In this document: positions 61,159 to 64,000 of the stretch, piece by piece | How the letters are laid out: the number at the start of each line of letters is the position of its first letter | Numbering within the stretch: the first letter of the stretch is position 1 | Source of the DNA: Senimuribacter intestinalis | Lineage (GTDB): Bacteria > Bacillota > Clostridia > Peptostreptococcales > Anaerovoracaceae | Assembly (NCBI GenBank): GCA_943192975.1 | Contig: CALPCJ010000009.1 | Location: 62,001-126,000, forward strand | Direction of reading: 5' to 3' | DNA: 64,000 nt | Translations under genes and position numbers: made by a program | The notes under the pieces: generated by a model | What the model was told of the DNA's origin: nothing | Database searches by the model: none | Seen by the model: the letters and a program-made list of their open reading frames with translations, nothing else

Positions 61159-62166
61159 TTACACTGCCTTCGCGTTGAAAGAAGAGCAGTGCTCAATTCT
61201 AAGACCGTACTGTTCCACCAGTCTAACGGCCGTCTTGATTGCCTTCCAACCGGCAGTAGCTCTCTGGTTCAGTGGGTCACCAGTACCTGCAGAGCCCATC
61301 TGCTTCACAATGAACTGAAGACCGCCGCCCTCAATCTTTGTCGTTCCGTAGAAGTTCTTCGCAAGCAGCATAGTCGCGTAAACAGTTTCACTGCCAGCAC
61401 CAGCCTTTTCAAAGACTTTTGCCTCAGTAGTTTCAATGAATCTTACGCCGTGAATTTTTCCGATTTCACCTTCGAAAATCTGTTCAGAGCCTGCATACTG
61501 AGACGCGTTAATCCAGTCAGGGTCATTAGTGATATCATACTCCGAATCCGGATGAATAATTGCCCAGAAGTATCCGTTAATCTTCTGCGCATTGGCGTTC
61601 TTCAGGATTCTAACACCATTCTTGATGTCCTTCACCTTTAGCTTGTTGTCAGCTGTCAGAGTGGCTCTAGATGTTTTTCCGTCGACGTACAGCACGTTCG
61701 TACCGCCCACCATAACTTCTCTTGTAACCGTATCCAAAGTTCTGCCTGCCTGATCCGCAAGCAATTCCTGTGCCTCCAGCAGGTTGTTATCAATCGCAGT
61801 CAAATCCAGAACATCAGAAATGGTTACATAGTCACCATACTGCTGAATGGTCGCTGTAATAGCCGTTACATTCAGCTTTCTGCCATCCGGAGTAACGCCT
61901 TCAGTCAGTGGGGTAGTCGCTTTCGGAAAGTTGTCGTACTTTCTGAATTCGATTGTTTTACCACCGCGTTTCGGAATATTCTTCTGCTGTGCAAACTGAT
62001 CATGTACCAGCTGCGGTCCTGTTAAGCGAATCAGCTCCTTGTCGTAGTAAGTCTTCATTTCCGGAGACAAGTCCTGACCTTCGCCGGTCTGTGTTGTCAC
62101 ATTGGTGTTAAGCTCACCAGCAAACTGATTCAAATCAAATAATGTGTTTCTTAATAAATCAAACAT
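61159..62166 (-). CDS. Major capsid protein, N4-gp56 family
   Basis: 335-residue capsid protein. Family blocks: KTYYDKELIRLTGPQLVHDQFAQ, IPKRGGKTIEFRKYDNFP, TPLTEGVTPDGRKLNVTAITATIQQYGDYVTISDVLDLTAIDNN. It assembles the HK97-fold head. The N-terminus MFDLLRNTLFDLNQFAGEL contains a Prp-like processing motif (DLNQFAG) and would be trimmed before or during assembly. Start follows AAGGAGATACGAG. Confidence 0.92.
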   Translation of the reverse strand: MFDLLRNTLFDLNQFAGELNTNVTTQTGEGQDLSPEMKTYYDKELIRLTGPQLVHDQFAQQKNIPKRGGKTIEFRKYDNFPKATTPLTEGVTPDGRKLNVTAITATIQQYGDYVTISDVLDLTAIDNNLLEAQELLADQAGRTLDTVTREVMVGGTNVLYVDGKTSRATLTADNKLKVKDIKNGVRILKNANAQKINGYFWAIIHPDSEYDITNDPDWINASQYAGSEQIFEGEIGKIHGVRFIETTEAKVFEKAGAGSETVYATMLLAKNFYGTTKIEGGGLQFIVKQMGSAGTGDPLNQRATAGWKAIKTAVRLVEQYGLRIEHCSSFNAKAV

Positions 62167-62196
62167 CTCGTATCTCCTTCCTGAAGGAGACTTTTT

Positions 62197-63090
62197 TTAG
62201 AATGCGATTTTCTCACCGTTGGCAACTCGCCTTCTAATCTCCTCCATGTCTTTGTTATCAAATTGACTCGGGTCTTTCTTTACGATGACACCTGCCTTGC
62301 TGCCAGTACCATTTTCAGCAGGTCGCATACCCCTTGCTCTAATATTGTTAACAACATTCTGCTGTGCTTTTTCTGCAGCAGTTCCAATACCACGAGCAAT
62401 CAGTTCTTTCGCGTGTACCGCTTCATAAGCATCCGCTACAGACCAGTCTTGGCTGAGAAGATGCATGAAACGCTCATTCTGGATTTCCACCTCAAGGTCA
62501 AAGTCAGGATATGACTGTTTCAGTTCTTCTCCCTCCGCAATCCAACCCTGATAAGTTCTTTGTGCTTCCTGTGCACCTCTCATTCTATCAAGCTCTTCCT
62601 GCGCCCTGCTTGCCTCAAGTTCTGCCCTCTTTGCATAAGCAAACTGCTCAGGCGTCATACCAAGCTCGCTTGCTTCGTCAGCGTAAAGGCTCATGTCATT
62701 ACGAATCGCATAATCAAGTCCTTTTACATCGCCCAATTCTACGCCATATCTTTCATAGATAGGACGCAGAGTCATATTGATTTCATCAATCTGTTCGCGG
62801 GACTCTCTGACATTCTTGAATCTGCGGTCGATATTATCCTTTACCGACTTGTCATAAAGGTCTTTATAGTCACCCTTAATCAGTTTCTCAAATTCAGCCT
62901 GTCTTTTCTGCTCTTCGCTTTCATCATCACCAGCGTCGTGACCATCTTCCGGTTCTGTCTCATTGGCTAGTTCTTCTGCCTGCTTCCCATACAGAATCGT
63001 TGTTCCGCTTTCCCCGTGGCTGGCGTCACCACTATTTCCGCCACCTGCTTCTCCCTCAAACTGGTGCAGGTCAAAGTATCTCTTTCTCAT
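62197..63090 (-). CDS. Phage scaffolding protein
   Basis: About 297 residues, acidic and helical, in the usual position just before the capsid gene. N-terminus MRKRYFDLHQFEGEAGG bears a motif like that of the capsid protein. A Glu/Asp-rich segment (40-75) is followed by long helices (ELEASRAQEELDRMRGAQEAQ) and a positively charged C-terminus (EIRRRVANGEKIAF), typical for capsid-binding tails of scaffolds. The second ATG at 63090 is better spaced from AGGAGG than 63093. Confidence 0.8.
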   Translation of the reverse strand: MRKRYFDLHQFEGEAGGGNSGDASHGESGTTILYGKQAEELANETEPEDGHDAGDDESEEQKRQAEFEKLIKGDYKDLYDKSVKDNIDRRFKNVRESREQIDEINMTLRPIYERYGVELGDVKGLDYAIRNDMSLYADEASELGMTPEQFAYAKRAELEASRAQEELDRMRGAQEAQRTYQGWIAEGEELKQSYPDFDLEVEIQNERFMHLLSQDWSVADAYEAVHAKELIARGIGTAAEKAQQNVVNNIRARGMRPAENGTGSKAGVIVKKDPSQFDNKDMEEIRRRVANGEKIAF

Positions 63091-63256
63091 CATTTCCTCC
63101 TGTAGTCTTTCCTACGTGTCTAATGCCTGGTGGCATTGAGGGCAGCCCGATTGCTCAGTCCGTCCTCAACAGCACCAGCTGTTCATATTTTTCAGAAAGG
63201 AGGCAAATCACTTTACCCATACTGTTATAACAGATTTTGAAAAATAATGTGACCCC

Positions 63257-63574
63257 CTACCATGCAGTAATAATTACGTTGCTGGGATATTGCTCTTCAA
63301 GAAGCTTGTACCCCAGCATTGCAAAGTCCAGCGCATGCTTAACTTCAAGCATGTATGTACCTAAGCTCTCTTTATCAATCACAATTTGTAGATTTCCGCT
63401 CTCAAAGCAAATATTTGCATTTACTGGCATATTGGCTATACAGGTAGCAAGAGTTCCTGATAACACAGAACACGCAGCACAGACAATGTCAGCACCATCT
63501 GAGGTATACTCTGCGTGACCATTCACTTCAAATAGAATCTGTTTTCCCTCATTCACATAACGAACCTCTGTCAT
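63257..63574 (-). CDS. Prp-type cysteine protease (phage-encoded)
   Basis: 105-residue homologue of the ribosomal-processing cysteine protease Prp/YsxB, which in Firmicutes trims the N-terminus of ribosomal protein L27. The active site is preserved: His20 in NGHAEYTSDG and Cys32 in ADIVCAACSVLSG. Encoded between portal and scaffold. The neighbouring scaffold and capsid proteins both start with L27-like motifs, so this copy probably acts as the prohead protease. Confidence 0.87.
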   Translation of the reverse strand: MTEVRYVNEGKQILFEVNGHAEYTSDGADIVCAACSVLSGTLATCIANMPVNANICFESGNLQIVIDKESLGTYMLEVKHALDFAMLGYKLLEEQYPSNVIITAW

Positions 63575-63583
63575 ATCTGCTCC

Positions 63584-64000
63584 TTACTTCGGCGATGCCT
63601 GCGAGGCTACACGCGTTCTTGCCTTTGTTGCCTGCGTATTCTCCGTCTTTGGCAGACCCTGAGAGTCCCTATTCTGTTCACTTTGCCCTGCGCCTAGTTG
63701 TGGCTGCGGAACCTCCTGCCCAGTAATTCCCTGCACCAGCTGCGCAACCTGCATATACATACTACCAACGCCCAGATTGCCCTGTTGCATATTCAGATTA
63801 TCCACAGTCTGTGCCATCGCGATTGCCAGCTGACAAAGCTGTTCGGTCATCTGACGCACAATATCATTCTGCCTTACTACCTGCTTGATACTTTCGATAC
63901 CCTCAAAATCCATCATTTCGAGCATAGCTAGTGCAGGAGTTGCCATTTGTGGATTAAACACCCCCAGTCCGTAAAGTTCTTTCGCCCGCTCGTTCTGCGC
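63584..64000 (-). CDS. Phage portal protein, C-terminal part
   Basis: The frame is open to the right edge and reads AQNERAKELYGLGVFNP...MLEMMDFEGIESI, a helical segment like the C-termini of podovirus-type portal proteins, followed by a Gln-rich tail (QEVPQPQLGAGQSEQNRD). Only the last 138 residues are in the window. The portal is the DNA gate of the head. A GTG at 63961 is an internal codon, not the start. Confidence 0.65.
   Translation of the reverse strand, partial: AQNERAKELYGLGVFNPQMATPALAMLEMMDFEGIESIKQVVRQNDIVRQMTEQLCQLAIAMAQTVDNLNMQQGNLGVGSMYMQVAQLVQGITGQEVPQPQLGAGQSEQNRDSQGLPKTENTQATKARTRVASQASPK

Larger units (their letters stand above)
39814..64000 (-). mobile_element. Prophage, late (lysis-tail-head) region, right end outside window
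   Basis: Continuous minus-strand block of phage genes from a tRNA-derived attachment site to the window edge: lysis genes, tail fibres, a giant polyvalent protein, capsid, scaffold, protease and portal. No integrase, repressor or replication gene is seen; they should lie to the right. The N4-gp56-type capsid, giant ejected-type protein and lack of tape measure or tail sheath point to a podovirus-like particle. Confidence 0.92.

Noticed and set aside
63155..63220. 21-aa frame (MGKVICLLSEKYEQ...) between prp and scaffold genes
   Set aside because: No Shine-Dalgarno upstream and no recognisable pattern; the 164-bp gap also contains a short AATGCC/GGCATT stem, so a leader or RNA element is as likely.

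Overview
The window comes from a Clostridia-type (Bacillota) chromosome. Signs of this are an in-frame IspH-ribosomal protein S1 fusion, a Trp-specific T-box leader, an FMN riboswitch, Gram-positive style Tad pilus genes without a secretin, a YlmC/YmxH gene and a sigma-54 activator paired with amino-acid/peptide genes. The gene set suits an amino-acid-fermenting anaerobe, possibly near Clostridiales Family XIII, but the species cannot be fixed from sequence alone.

Layout. 0-3.4 kb (minus): ispH-S1 (runs off the left edge), rarA, a SPOR membrane protein and a decayed MATE transporter. 3.5-10.5 kb (minus): a compact Tad/Flp-like pilus operon (cpaE-like, tadA, tadB, tadC, a 46-aa pilin, TadE/TadG-like pseudopilins, an accessory protein) with a clear promoter at 10.5 kb, followed upstream by tepA. 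11.3-14.9 kb (plus): ylmC and a phospholipid operon (PAP2, flippase-like, pssA, psd). 15.2-19.4 kb (plus): FMN riboswitch then ribD-ribE-ribBA-ribH. 19.5-24.8 kb: a sigma-54 enhancer-binding protein divergent from a Na+:alanine-type symporter and an amidohydrolase, with a textbook -24/-12 promoter between them. 24.8-34.6 kb (minus): EamA transporter, two S10-type serine carboxypeptidases flanking a second amidohydrolase, a GPH/MFS transporter, a GntR regulator, an acyl-CoA synthetase and a pentapeptide-repeat protein. 34.6-37.1 kb: a 93-bp tandem repeat carrying three copies of a promoter -10 element, a Trp T-box leader, a decayed paaK and trpS. 37.1-39.5 kb (minus): a three-gene ABC-2 exporter.

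39.8-64.0 kb is the late region of a prophage on the minus strand, running past the right edge. Its left end is a displaced 3' half of a tRNA-Arg(CCG) gene with the tRNA terminator, which is the expected attachment-site scar. Reading in transcription order from the right edge: portal (partial), a Prp-type cysteine protease, scaffold, N4-gp56-type major capsid protein, a small structural protein, a BppU-like protein, a fibronectin-III protein, a connector, a tail-hub-like protein, a 47-aa protein, a Tyr/Asn-rich virion protein, a 3063-residue polyvalent protein, a collagen-like tail fibre, an Asp-box receptor-binding-like protein, two small membrane proteins (one holin) and an amidase. No tape measure, sheath or major tail tube gene is seen, which suggests a podovirus-like particle.

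The most interesting items are: a candidate type I toxin-antitoxin unit between amidase and holin (22-aa hydrophobic peptide, sequestered Shine-Dalgarno, convergent antisense RNA); a phage-encoded Prp protease next to scaffold and capsid proteins that both start with a Prp-like cleavage motif; the giant protein, whose modules are separated about every 200 residues by a recurring short linker; and the promoter triplication in front of the pentapeptide-repeat gene.
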